NCBI RefSeq assembly: GCF_009727055.1
Contig: NC_052359.1
Coordinates: 15,577,558 to 15,641,557 of the forward strand
Direction: 5' to 3'
DNA length: 64,000 nucleotides
DNA from: Benincasa hispida
Taxonomy: Eukaryota; Streptophyta; Magnoliopsida; Cucurbitales; Cucurbitaceae
Within the stretch, counting starts at the first letter, position 1, and each line of letters begins with the position of its first letter. A model generated the notes under the pieces. It worked only from the letters and a program-made list of their open reading frames with translations. It searched no databases and was not told the origin of the DNA. The translations under genes and the position numbers were made by a program. Below, piece after piece: positions 11,148 through 21,909 of this stretch.

Positions 11148-12384
11148 GTTATCTCACTTAACTTAATTCGAGATCATTATGTTGTTTAACGCGTTTAATT
11201 ATTAAGGTAGATTTTAAGTACTTAAGAGGTAGAACCTATCGTTAGCGTAAAAGCATAGCTAAAACAGATTATTTGGAGCCTTAATAGAGCAACTGGATCA
11301 AAGAGGAGAAAAATATAATTCTACCCCTAGAGGACTAACATTGCGGTGCTAGGGTCGACGCAGCTAAATAGAATGGAAAAGAAAAGCATTGTTGTTACAC
11401 TGCCACTATGTTGGAACATCATGTTGTGCGTCGTGTCGCGGTGCATGGGGCTTTTTGGCATTGTGTCACGCTATAACCAGATCTATAAAGGGCTCATTTC
11501 ACTTTTAGGTTGACATCTCCCAATTTCATCTTCTCTCCCGGCTCCTTTCCCTTTTCCTCTGTATTTCCCTTTGTTTTTGGATACTTTGACTTGTATTTTC
11601 AACCTTGGACCTCATTTTTTGGTAAAGGTAAGTTTACTAGCTTAGGGATAAAAAGAAACTCATTTGTTATTGTGAGGATTTTTGTTCTTAACCTCAGATT
11701 TCTGAATCAATGTTTGTGATTCTTGAATACATTTGAAGTTCTATGTTTAGAATCTATGATTGGATTAATCACCCACAATCTATTCTTTGTTAGGCTAGAT
11801 ATTCATATTTGGTATATGACATTAACCTTGTGTGAACCACCGAGTAGCATAGATTAAAGTATTCTTGTGTATAGATTGATTGGTTATCTAGAATGATCCA
11901 TTTACAACATTGCATGATTGGTTTAATTCAAGAATGAAATTGATATGTAACTTAAGTCATCAAAGTCTAATCATCTTATAGACGCTATAGAACCCAGTTA
12001 ATCAAGTATCTAATTTAATTAAATTCTTAATTAATCTATTTGAGCACTTGTAACTACGATGTGACAAGTAGGCTAAGCACATACATAAAAATAAATTATC
12101 TTTAGAAGTCTATGATAAATCTAACAATTAAGTGAATTGTAATTCCTAAGCAATGCCATTTTAGTTTTCTTACTTTACTTTTCAACATTTTATTTTTCCA
12201 CACTTCACATTCTCAATCCAGACTAAACCCCCACTCCCATTATCACTTTAGCTAGAAACTTTGGTTTGAAACTCTTATCATGCTTCCCTGTAGATCTACC
12301 TAGTCTTTCTACTAATACTACAAAATAGTAGAGGTTGTTTCGATCAGTATTATAAATATTATTTGATCGTAAGAACCCTAAACA
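11148..12384 (+). repeat. Gypsy-type LTR, probably solo or truncated
   Basis: Begins near TGTTATCTCACTTAAC and ends near 'aaccctaaaca'. Inside are a TATA-like 'atctataaagggc' at about 11480-11492, a pyrimidine-rich leader, and an end with 'atcatgcttccctgtag' and 'attttatttgatcg'-like text, as in Athila-type LTR ends. It interrupts the minisatellite. The five-base flanks (CAATA and AGTTC) do not match, so boundaries are uncertain. The 69-residue frame at 11510 is leader translation, not a gene. Confidence 0.5.
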
Positions 12385-12399
12385 AGTTCTTGCTTTCAA

Positions 12400-12640
12400 A
12401 GTCCTTGACTTGTTGATTTATTTGGATCAGCCTTTATTTTTTTTTATTTTTTTTTATCTATTTGGATTGGCTTTTGGATTGTTCATTGGGTAGGACCAAC
12501 CTTGAACTTGTTGATCTATTTAGATTGGCTCTTGCAGCTTGGATCAACATTCCCTCTAGCTTGTTGATTGACTTGGATTAATATTTAAGTTGCTGATTGA
12601 CTTGGGATCAACATTTGGTTTGTTGATCTCTTGAAGAATT
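12400..12640 (+). repeat. Imperfect minisatellite, right part
   Basis: Continues the 'cttgttgat(c/t)..(t)ttggat' units of 10860-11135. Confidence 0.7.
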
Positions 12641-12647
12641 GCTAGAA

Positions 12648-13206
12648 TGTAATGACCCAACTTTTTGAAATCTCTAATTAGGATCATTACTACATGCATA
12701 TAGTTTTAAAAATTAAATCCAATTGACCATTTAAAAACTTAATTTAAGAGTTTCCTAAAATAAATAAATTTTATTAGACCATTTAATAAAAGTCAAAATA
12801 AATCTTTAGTTCCAGATCCCTAAATAAATTTAAAAGAGAAATTTATTAAATGAGAGCAAAACTGCTAGTCTTGTAATTTCAGTAAAAGCCCAAAACTAAT
12901 GCAAAAGAAACTTCACTACTAGTTTCATGGCACTCTCAACAAACCCCTTTACCAAATGGCCCATACGTTCATGCCTTTACCTTGAAAGAAAACATTTTAT
13001 GAAATGATGAGTATTTAAAATATTCAGTAAGTAACCTCACTACTAGGGTCAGGTTATCTATTCACATGCAATCATGAGCTTGAAAATCATTATAGTTGGT
13101 CAGATATAAAAGTTAGTCAAATGGGGTCAAAACTGTGTCATGTGCCACTTCAAGGAATTTTTCTTGTCATGTACCCTTTTAGGACGTTTTTCGTGTTATG
13201 TGTCAT
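12648..13206 (+). repeat. Gypsy-type LTR 5' part (TGTAATGACCC...)
   Basis: Starts with TGTAATGACCCAAC, a typical plant Gypsy LTR start, directly after the minisatellite. It runs into three 'gt.atgt.cc..tt' units (13133-13205) and is then cut by a minus-strand LTR at 13207. No internal domain is attached. Confidence 0.5.
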
Positions 13207-15189
13207 TGTCACACCTCCTCCCAGATTACCCTCTTAATCTGGAAGAAAATGTGACACAGCAGTTACCGACCCTTTATGTCATTTACTACCTAACTAACTT
13301 ACTTAACCTGCTTAGGAAACTTTGGAAATACATTTATAACATAGAGTCTGCTTATTGAACTTAAAACTACTTTAACAACACCAGGGCTCAACATACAACA
13401 TAATCAAAATATACATACAAAAGTAGAGTTCAGAGGGTCTCAATACTTAATACTAGTTCTTAACATGAACACACATATGTACATACATTACAAGTAAACA
13501 CCTCAACTTCTTTTTAACTTGAACTTTAACTGGTATCCTTGAGTGGCAGAGCAGCAGTGCAGTTAACCTCTGGGGAATTGACCACTACCTAGGGAGGAGA
13601 AAACATTAAAAATGAGTGAGCTACTAGCCTAGTGAATGATTAATAAATCATAAACATCATGCTTTAAACTGAAAACTACCAAGCAAACTCATACTTAAGA
13701 CTTTTCTTAAAACATAACATACATAGCTGAAAACCTTGCATAACTTAACCCTTTAGTTGCAAGAGAACCCTTTTGTTCAATCTCTAGTTAGAGTGGAGTG
13801 CTCTCAACCAACGTCAACTTTACCTACATGCACCTAATAATAACTAAGTATCATCGTACCTTAGGTACTAAGCCTAGATCCTTTTCTTAGTCCTTCCGTA
13901 TCGGCTTTAACATATTCATCATAAAAATCATTCATTGAAAGCATTTATACTTGAAAGCATAGTAATATGAACATGAGCTTTAACATCCTTAACATATAAA
14001 CATAAACCTCTAATGCATGATTTTTGTAAATAAAGCACATAAATACTTAAACATGCCTTGTGAACTTCCTTTTAGCTAACATGCGTTAATAATTTTTTTT
14101 TTTCTTAAACTTAGTTTACTTGGGAAACATTCTTTAAAATAAGCTAGCATGAGTCTGAACTTTACATAAAACATAAGTTACTAAAACATTAAGAAAACAT
14201 TTAGTTTGTCACTCACAGCCTTGGGTGTTCCTCTTAGGGTTGATAAGCCCTTCCTATTGCCTGTGGAAATGAATAATATGCTTAGGCAATGCTAATGATC
14301 TTCTTGTGAGACTATCTCACATAAACAAGCTTAACATTTAATTTAAAACATCATTTTCAGCCCAATGCATACCTTCCCTATGCGTTCAATAGTTAGAATT
14401 TTCTTGGGGTATATGACTTAGCTATGCGACCAACCATCATCAACTCATATGCCAACACATATCCTAGGCGCTCAATTGACCTCACACCAATGCCCACATA
14501 ACGCCTTCTTTTCGCTCACGATTTCAACACACGCCCACACGACCTAACACACACTAGCACATGCCTTGCGCCTGTCTCTTATACACATCTAGATGTGTAT
14601 AAGAGACAGGTATATGACTTAGCTATGCGACCAACCATCATCAACTCATATGCCAACACATATCCTAGGCGCTCAATTGACCTCACACCAATGCCCACAT
14701 AACGCCTTCTTTTCGCTCACGATTTCAACACACGCCCACACGACCTAACACACACTAGCACATGCCTTGCGCTCAACCAGCCCTTCGTGCATGCCTGTAG
14801 ACTGTCTGGGTTGAGCTGCTTGCTTGCTCAACGGTTGTAGCTGCTTGCTTGTTTAACCAAAATTCTAGATTAAACTTTGAGCTGGAATAACTAATTTTCC
14901 AGGCCTTCTCATAGAAAAATTCCTTCTACAGACTTGTTTAGAAATGTCTTAATTACTTACCTTAAAATTTGAGCTCTAAATTTCTTTTGGTTTGGCTGGA
15001 AGCCTTCAATCTTCACCAATGGCCCAGATTCATCCGAGAGTCTGACCTTCTTGAAGTTTTCTTCAGATTTAACCTTGAGTCCTGAAGAAATTCCTTCCGA
15101 CAGCCCCGGAGTTTCAACTATACTCAACCCTCATTCAAATAGATCTGAAATCACCTCAATAGCATGAATAGTTTGCTCGAGATATTACA
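13207..15189 (-). repeat. Minus-strand Gypsy-type LTR (solo), contains an artefact
   Basis: On the plus strand it runs TGTCACACC...ATTACA, i.e. TGTAAT...GGTGTGACA in element sense. The region 13520-13640, reversed, matches 24326-24420 of the plus-strand LTR at 22402-24778 ('gagctagtagctcac', 'ggtag.ggtcaa.tcccc', 'ctgctctgccactcaa'), so both belong to one family, possibly Tekay/Del-like. The flanks GTCAT and ACCCT do not match. About 201 bases (adapter plus duplicated copy) are artefactual, so the true length is near 1.78 kb. Confidence 0.7.
14409..14772. other. Assembly artefact: mate-pair junction adapter between identical copies
   Basis: 14572-14590 is CTGTCTCTTATACACATCT and 14591-14609 is its exact reverse complement: two Tn5 mosaic ends back to back, the known Nextera mate-pair junction adapter. 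The 163 bases before it (14409-14571) are repeated without a single difference after it (14610-14772). This is library DNA left in the assembly, not biology. Confidence 0.97.
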
Positions 15190-15194
15190 ACCCT

Positions 15195-15540
15195 CGAGTT
15201 TCAACTATACTTAACCTTCATTCAAATGTTTAATTAGACGTTGGAAGTTAAATACTCATCTTAGTGTAATCCCTAGAACTCATTGTGATTTGTTAATTTG
15301 TATGGAGCGGATTCGTTTTCTGTGCATTTTGATTAATTAGATAACTAGGACCATTGGTTGGGATTCTAATCAATTGGGCTAAGCATAAACAAGAAGTTTA
15401 AGTCATAAATTGGGTCAATGATCTAAATTACATTGGGTAAATCAATTCCTCTAAACTAAGATATCTGGATTAATTGCACTTCTATCCTTTATTTCTTGCA
15501 CTTTATTTTATGCAATTTCGTTTATCACTACACACTTAGC
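15195..15540 (+). repeat. Fragment of Athila-related LTR (U5 side)
   Basis: 15225-15540 matches 51640-51955 and 63118-63427 almost base for base ('ttaattagacgtt.gaagtt', 'ggaccattg.ttgggatt', 'ttatgcaatttcgtttatca'). It is a truncated piece of the LTR family of the element at 50828. A 36-base word at 15195-15230 also occurs at 15109-15144, just inside the neighbouring LTR. Confidence 0.8.
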
Positions 15541-15544
15541 TGCT

Positions 15545-15864
15545 CATTCCAAGCCTCATGCCCATCATGTGCTCAACTAACCTCCATGTAACATGGCTGC
15601 TGCACACCTCAATAAGCTTCAACGCATGGGCTTCCAATGCATGGGCACCTCTAGCTTCCACACTTAGCCAAAATTTTCCATACTAAGTGTCATCAATACC
15701 TTGCTACTCAAGAGCCTTATTTCTCAACACCTAGAACTTTTCCTTCTTCTTTAACCATCTTCCAACTTTCCCTACAAACATAATATTTAGCCTTTACTTA
15801 ACCTTAATTAACATATTAATTATCATACTTAAGTAGGAAAAATAGGGTTTGGGGTTCTAGGCAC
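15545..15864. other. LTR-like remnant, no gene
   Basis: C-rich 'catgggc' words then AT-rich text, similar in style to the neighbouring Gypsy LTRs read backwards. No domain or boundary could be fixed. Confidence 0.35.
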
Positions 15865-16010
15865 TAAGTGTATCATGTGCCTTTTCAAGTTAATTATGTC
15901 ATGTACCTTTTCAAGTGATTGTGTATCATGTGCCTTTTTGGGCGAATGTGTCATGTGCCTAAAAAGGGACTTGTATTATGTGCCTAGAAAGCTAATCATG
16001 TAGTAGTATG
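15865..16010 (+). repeat. Short tandem motif 'gt(a)tcatgtgcctttt'
   Basis: About six diverged units of roughly 25-30 bases. The same motif occurs about three times at 13133-13205, on the other side of the minus-strand LTR. Confidence 0.75.
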
Positions 16011-16025
16011 TCATGTATACGTTTT

Positions 16026-16206
16026 TGTTGGGATTGGTGCCCTAAATCTTATGGTTCTCGTAGTTTGTAAATTGTATGTATGAATAATTTATTTAATAAA
16101 ATTCGATAAATTTAGATCCTAAGTTCTTTTATGTAACTTGAACGTGTAAGTGGTAGACATACAGGTTGATCATATTCAAGTAATAACCTAAATGATTTGC
16201 AGTATA
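16026..16206 (+). repeat. Copia LTR, first segment (split)
   Basis: Starts TGTTGGGATTGGTGCCCTAAA, the start shared by several LTRs here. It is interrupted after GTATA at 16202-16206 by a Gypsy-type LTR; the LTR resumes at 21016 after a second GTATA. A third part follows at 46744. Confidence 0.8.
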
Positions 16207-16620
16207 TATGAAACCCGGATTTCAATTTCACTTCTTAAGCAAATAATTAAGAGAATTAACTCAGCATGAAATCCTATGTTGAAAAGGAAGAAATTCTAAG
16301 TGTTTGATTAAATTTTCCTTGAAAAGTTTGGAGTTAAGCCTTAACTAGTAGAAATTAGGCTAAGTATGAAGTAAAAAAGGAACCATGCATTGGATGTTAA
16401 TGGTTGAGATAGGCTAAGTTGAAAGGAGATTATGCATTAAAGCCAAGGTAGCCATGCGTTTTAAGGGTAAGATGTATGTGGGCTGAAGCATTAGAAAAAG
16501 GTGTTGCCAAGAGTTTCTCATACGTTGGGGCTACGTAAGCGAGAGCGGAGAGAGCGAGATAATAAGCGTAAGATGTTAGGGTAGATGATTGTACAGCTAG
16601 GTGAGGGCGCTGAGTGATAT

Positions 16621-17104
16621 GCTATACGATCGTGTAGTTTCAGGCGGTGCTAAACGATATGAAGCAATGCGCTACACGATAGAGTTATACGATGGGCGAT
16701 GACACTACACGATCAGTGCAAGCACTAGACGAAACGCGTAGAAGCTAAACGATAGCGTTAGACGATAACACTATACGATAATGTTAAGCGACGAGCGGGC
16801 GTTAGATGATAAGCTGAGCGATAGACTACACGATGAGTATGAGTGCTACACGATGGGCGTTGCGTGATAGACACAGACGCTGGGCGATGGGCGCTATACA
16901 ATTAGTAGATGCGCTACACGATCAGCAGATGCGTTAGACGATAAGGCATCAACGCTACATAATGGAGCTAAACTATGTACGCAGTAGTTATGCGATGGGC
17001 AATGCGCGAGATCGTTGAGAGTGAGAGTTTTACTAAACGATTGAGCTACACGATGGGGCGTAAAATTACATGATGGTCGGGCATGATAGGATATACTACA
17101 CGAT
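16621..17104 (+). repeat. CGAT motif array in Gypsy-type LTR
   Basis: I count about 19 CGAT tetramers in roughly 480 bases, mostly inside words like ctacacgat, ctaaacgat and tagacgat; one is the palindrome-like ATACGATCGTGTAG. Spacing is irregular (about 10-60 bases), so it is not a simple tandem repeat. It lies about 250-730 bases upstream of the LTR TATA box. Confidence 0.9.
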
Positions 17105-17352
17105 AAGGATCTGAGAGCTGTAGGCTGGAAAAGGTTAACCAGACATATGGCATTCGAAGAAAATGCCTAACGACCTTGCAAATTGAGCTGGGCGATGGAG
17201 AAAACATACAAATCGACTAAGTTAAGCTGGAAAAAGAGGAAGGAGACACTTCAAATAGGAGGTGGGGAGGTTGGGCATTGGCAAATTGGGAGAAGAACAC
17301 TTGGACATGCTCAAAGGAGGAGGTTTCAAGTTAAGGTGAAGGGTGAAACGCT

Positions 17353-17360
17353 TATAAATA
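17353..17360 (+). promoter_or_regulatory. LTR TATA box (TATAAATA)
   Basis: CTTATAAATAGGG in the Gypsy-type LTR, downstream of the CGAT array. A 73-residue frame overlapping it (17183-17404) has no domain. Confidence 0.65.
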
Positions 17361-18040
17361 GGGCAGGATACTTCATTTCAGTTCACAAAACATTTTTATT
17401 CTGAAAGATCACTTAAAAAGAAGTAAGTGGGAGTAAATAATAGAAATCCATGCGTTGAACGGAAGAGAAGCAGTGCTGATCGAAGTGGAGATTAAAACTG
17501 TGGCGTTGGACAGAGTAGAGTGTATGGACAGACGCCTGGGCCAAGTTCAAATGAGAAGTTATTCCAAACTACTCGTGCAAATCGGGTGATTTTTGGACCA
17601 AAAGCTTTTAAATTGAATGTAGTTTTGGTATGAGAGCTGCTATGAGGAAGCTCTAACTCTAAGTCTGTCAAATCTAAGGAAAACTGAGTGGTGTTCACCA
17701 GTGATAAAATAGTCGGGCCAGATAGAGTGAACTTGAGACTCTAAACTTTCAAAAGGGAATCACAAGGTGAAGCTTAAAGGTAAGCTAGTTAAGACATTTT
17801 CAAACATGTTCTGTAGGAAATGTCTTGAGATAAGGTCCGAAAGGATGAGTAATCTAAGCTTGAAATTGAATCTGAAATAGGGTCCAACAGGAGATCAAGG
17901 GAAACCGGGTGAACTGGGAAGGAAAAGCAATCCTAGCGGATCACTGTGAGTGGTTTCTTCTTTTAGTCTTTTAGCATATTCTGAATTAATATGCTATAGT
18001 TTATGAATGAATGCTTATGGCATGAGGTGAGCATTGGGAT

Positions 18041-18211
18041 TGGGATAGTTAGGGGGTTAACGAACCTAGTGCTTGAGCCCAAGATAAAATCTCACAGGAT
18101 GGTCAGGGGACCGAGAAATCTAGTTCCTGAGCCCGTGGGGGAAAACCTTGCATGGGATGGTAAGAGGGCCGACGGGCCTAGCTTCTGAGCCCATGAAAGG
18201 GAGAACTATGT
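18041..18211 (+). repeat. 57-base tandem repeat, three units
   Basis: Units start near 18041, 18098 and 18155, each with 'gggatggt.ag.gg', a 'cctagt.c.tgagccc' word and a purine-rich tail. The 61-residue frame at 18003 is a translation of this repeat. Confidence 0.8.
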
Positions 18212-18398
18212 GTACATACGTTAATGAATGTTTATAGATGTGGAATGTTAACTATCTACCGTTTGTGTAGGTGGGTTTGTGAAAAGGTTCATTCAAGATG
18301 GAGGTTTGCATAGTAACCTCATGATATGATGTTTATAAGTTGAAATAGACTTATAAATATGATTCCACTCACTGGGTTTCAAAAGCTCATGTTTTATT

Positions 18399-20687
18399 TG
18401 TTGGGGTTGATGCCCTAAAGTCTCGTGTCCTGTAGTTTGTAAACAGTTTGTACGAATGTTTGTGTTGGTAATATATGATATTTACTTCACATCTTGTCTT
18501 TTTGCTCAGTTGCTTGTTTTATTTACTTTACTACAAACCAATAAACATAAAATCCCTGGTTATCTATATGTGACTCAAGCATGTATGTGGTGACATACAA
18601 GTGAATCATGACTTGAGAGATAACCAAAATGGTCTGTAGTATATGGATATAGGAGGGAAACTTTATCCTGGTAGCACTACGGATGTAGCTCGCTTTGTGG
18701 AATGATCACAAATGTTGTGACTTGTCACAAATGGTCTGATCCTGATCATTCGTATTGGGGACATACGAGTGGGGGCATCCTATACAAAGAGTTTGTATAA
18801 TACCTGACCACGAAGTGTTAACGTCTCGCTATGTAACACCGTTCATGACAGAGAATTCACTTCACTAGGATGACCATAGGTAACATGACCTCCATCCTGA
18901 GTGAGTTGGGAACATCCATACCAATTGAGGCGGTCCTTTGATTTGTATTGGCCAATTCGCCGACTCAAAACTTACCATTTTGGGGATTCGTCTAATTTGG
19001 GAGCTGGGAACTCAGCTACAACAAGATGGAATTCATTCCTTCCCCGAGGCAAGGGTAAGTAGATAGATAGCTCCCTTAAGGGCTGATTCCAGAGCTTGAA
19101 CGATGTGATGCCACACACTTCTCTTGGCCCAAGAGGTTTTCACACATAGTTGACTATGTTGTATATGTTCATCAGAGAAATCAGTGGTACTTAAGGAGTG
19201 AGATGTAACCACAGAGGCAAAAACGGTACTTTGGCCCAGCTGTACTTACGAGCATCTGTGAAGAGTCATCGTACTCATGATTGGTTATATCCGATGGACA
19301 CAGAAATATATTTGTGGTAAGAAGAGTTCAGCTATTGGTCTTTAGTGGAATGCCTGACAGTTAACGATGCTGAGATCTCGTGGCTAAAGAGTTTAGTCAG
19401 CTATTCACGGACTGTTGGAGCTTCGAGTCACAGGTCCATTAGGTCCGTTGGGTAGCTTGGATAAAGTCGAGAACCAGTGTTTGAGTTAATTTGAAATGTT
19501 AAAATTGACAAGAGGAAGTTCGATTATATATGATATAATTAGACTGGTTAATTATATATGATATAATTGGCTAAATGTATGAGATACATCATTTTGGAGG
19601 AAATTAGATATAAATATGATTTATATCAAGTAGAGGAGAAAATACTACAGTAGATATGTGATATCAAACTATAGGATAAAAATATAATATGATTATATTT
19701 ATTATTAATTAATTGGTTAATTATATAAGCCCCCTAGAGAGACGAGTGCGACTTTCCAATATGATGAGATGTTGCCTCTACGTAAACTAATGAACAATAT
19801 GGGATAAAAAACATCATATAGTACGTTTTGTTTGACAATTCTTTAGTGGACGCACCTAAAGGGAGGGATAAGACAAGGCGGTGGACCTTAGGACCGTTAT
19901 AGTTAATTAAGCCAAAAAAATCACGTTTGGACGTGGGTTAGTAGGGCAGTGTCGGTTATTGTAACCGATGAAATAAAAATGAAATTGTTTCATTGAATAG
20001 TCGTCCAAAAGAAATAGAGAAAGCGCGTTGGTGATAAGTGAAAGATCGCTTAAGAATTTTGAGAGCCTATACGATAGTTACTCTTCGTCTAGATGATTGT
20101 CCACCTCGCACCTAAACGATCGCACACTAGTTCCTACACGATCGCATAGCTTCTCTAAACGATCGTAGTGTATGCCGAGAATTCTAAACAATCGTATACC
20201 ATTTTCTAAACGATTGTTCAGTAAAACCTACACGATCGTGTAGTGTCTCTTAAACGATAAGCAGCGTGCTATGCGATAGTGCCTTTTTCCCTCTTACTTG
20301 CTTATCGCCTACATGATTCGTGCTTCCTCTACTAAATTCACCAAAGACCACGCTTTAGGTTCTCTCTACGAGAATACTTGGGGCTCTTTTTTGGTGGTGT
20401 CGTCCCCGTGGCATTCATGTTGTGCGGTTGTTCGTGCTGCTGTAGTCAATGCTGCTGCTGGGCGTTAGTTGATCGGGTGGAGGGTTCCGCTACGTTGAGT
20501 TTCGAAGATTAAAATTGTCTTTAACTAGTATGGAACTCTCTCCCTTGTTATATCTTGTTCTTAGCATGCCAATAATTACTTATTGTTTGCATAACTGTAT
20601 GTTTTGAATGTATAATGTGTATTTCGGTCACGGTGAGATCGGAGCGATTCGAATGCGCTCATGTAACTCTTGATAAAAGGTCCTTCA
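18399..20687 (+). repeat. Solo Copia LTR with perfect TSD
   Basis: TGTTGGGGTTGATGCCC start, TCCTTCA end, and TTATT at both 18394-18398 and 20688-20692. Removing it restores a continuous Gypsy LTR that parallels 24320-24400 in the related LTR. At 2289 bases it is longer than the other LTRs of its type here, partly because of the CGAT block near its end. Confidence 0.9.
20071..20280 (+). repeat. CGAT motif array in solo Copia LTR
   Basis: Eight CGAT tetramers in about 210 bases, several as the palindromic core CGATCG (taaacgatcgcac, acacgatcgcatag, cacgatcgtgtag). Confidence 0.9.
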
Positions 20688-21015
20688 TTATTTTCGTGTT
20701 TTCCTCGAAGGTAGCAGAAGAGTCCAGGTTGCAGGGAGTGGTCAAGGTCTGCCACAAGATAGAATAAGTGCTAAAGGAGTTTTGTAGTTGGGATGGGGCT
20801 ACGATTGTAAATATAATTTAGAAACTTGTAAACTGGTTTCCTAAACAAAGTATGTGATTTCATTTATTCCATTAGGTTTTCCGCTGCAATATTAAATGTT
20901 TTTAGAAGGAAACTAGTAAGGAATGGGCAATAGGTGTCAATAAAGAGTGACATCTGTTGTTATCACACCTCCTCTTAAATAAGAGACAAGATATGGGAGG
21001 GGGTATGACAGTATA

Positions 21016-21909
21016 TGGATAAGGTTGGCACTACGAGTATGACCCACCTTGTAAATGTTACAAGAGTTGTAAGTATTACAAATGATGAGATCCTAATCGT
21101 TCATGTGAAGAAATGTGAGTGAGGTTATCCTATACAAAGAGTTTGTATAAGATCAAGTCGTGAAATGATTAATCTTTCTTTATAACACCGTTAACTAAAT
21201 ACGTTGACATTTCGTAGGATGACTATTAGTAACTCGACCTCAATCTTAAGTGAGTTATGAACTCTTGTCCATGAGGGTAGTCCTTTGATTTGTATGGGTG
21301 AGACTGGCAAGTTTTGTCGACTTAATAAGACTACCATTTTTGGGATTTGTTAGGTTAGAGAGCTGAGAACATAACTACACAAGATTGAATTCACTCATTT
21401 CTGTGTTTAGGGTAAGTAGATGAATTTCTCCCTTAAGGGTTGACTCCGGGTCTTGAATGATGAGGCCTCACCCTCTCATTGGTCTGAGAGGGATTTAATT
21501 TATAGTTAGACCACAAACTGATTGTTCATTAAAGGGACCAATGGTTATGGGTGAGTCTGGCAAGTTTCGTCGACTTAATAAGACTACCATTTTGGGGATT
21601 TGTTAGAGTAGGGAGTTGGGAACATAACTACACAAGATTGAGTTCACTCTTTCTTATCTTTAGGATAAGTAGATGAATCTCCCTTAAGAGCTAATTTCGA
21701 GTCTTGAACGATGAGGCCTCACCCTCTTACTGGTCTGAGAGGGATTTAGTTCATATGGATTAATGGTACTTAAGGAGTAAGAGGTATTTAAAGGGGTAAA
21801 ATGGTAATTTGACCCAATTATAATTATTAGTAGTTCATGAAGGGTTGACTTACTAGTAATGGTTATATCCATAGACACAGAAATATATCTATAGTGTGAA
21901 GAATGCAGT
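21016..21909 (+). repeat. Copia LTR, second segment (split)
   Basis: Continues the LTR begun at 16026: 'tatgg.taaggttggcac' is followed by the block 'tatacaaagagtttgtataa', as in the intact LTRs at 18399 and 43000. It ends where a large Gypsy element starts (21910). It contains a partial tandem duplication. Confidence 0.8.
21296..21757 (+). repeat. 253-base tandem duplication within the Copia LTR
   Basis: 21296-21548 is repeated from 21549 to about 21757 ('gggtgag.ctggcaag', 'gacttaataagactaccatttt', 'gcctcaccctct'). The copies differ by point changes, so the duplication is old. Confidence 0.85.

Larger units (their letters stand above)
16207..21010 (+). repeat. Gypsy-type LTR (solo), itself interrupted
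   Basis: Target-site duplication GTATA at 16202-16206 and 21011-21015. The start is TATGAAACCCGG (TG decayed to TA) and the end GGGGGTATGACA, similar to the LTR at 22402-24778 (TGTAAAACC...GTGTGACA). Without the nested Copia LTR (18399-20687 plus 5 bases) it is about 2.5 kb, like its relative of 2377 bases. It carries a CGAT array, a TATA box and a 57-base tandem repeat. No internal protein region, so it arose by LTR-LTR recombination. Confidence 0.85.

Noticed and set aside
14572..14609. 38-base perfect palindrome considered as a hairpin or regulatory site
   Set aside because: It is exactly two Tn5 mosaic ends and is flanked by identical copies, so it is adapter sequence.
16621..17104. CGAT array considered as a CRISPR-like or iteron-type origin
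   Set aside because: Spacing and flanking words are irregular, there is no conserved repeat of more than about nine bases, and the context is a plant LTR.
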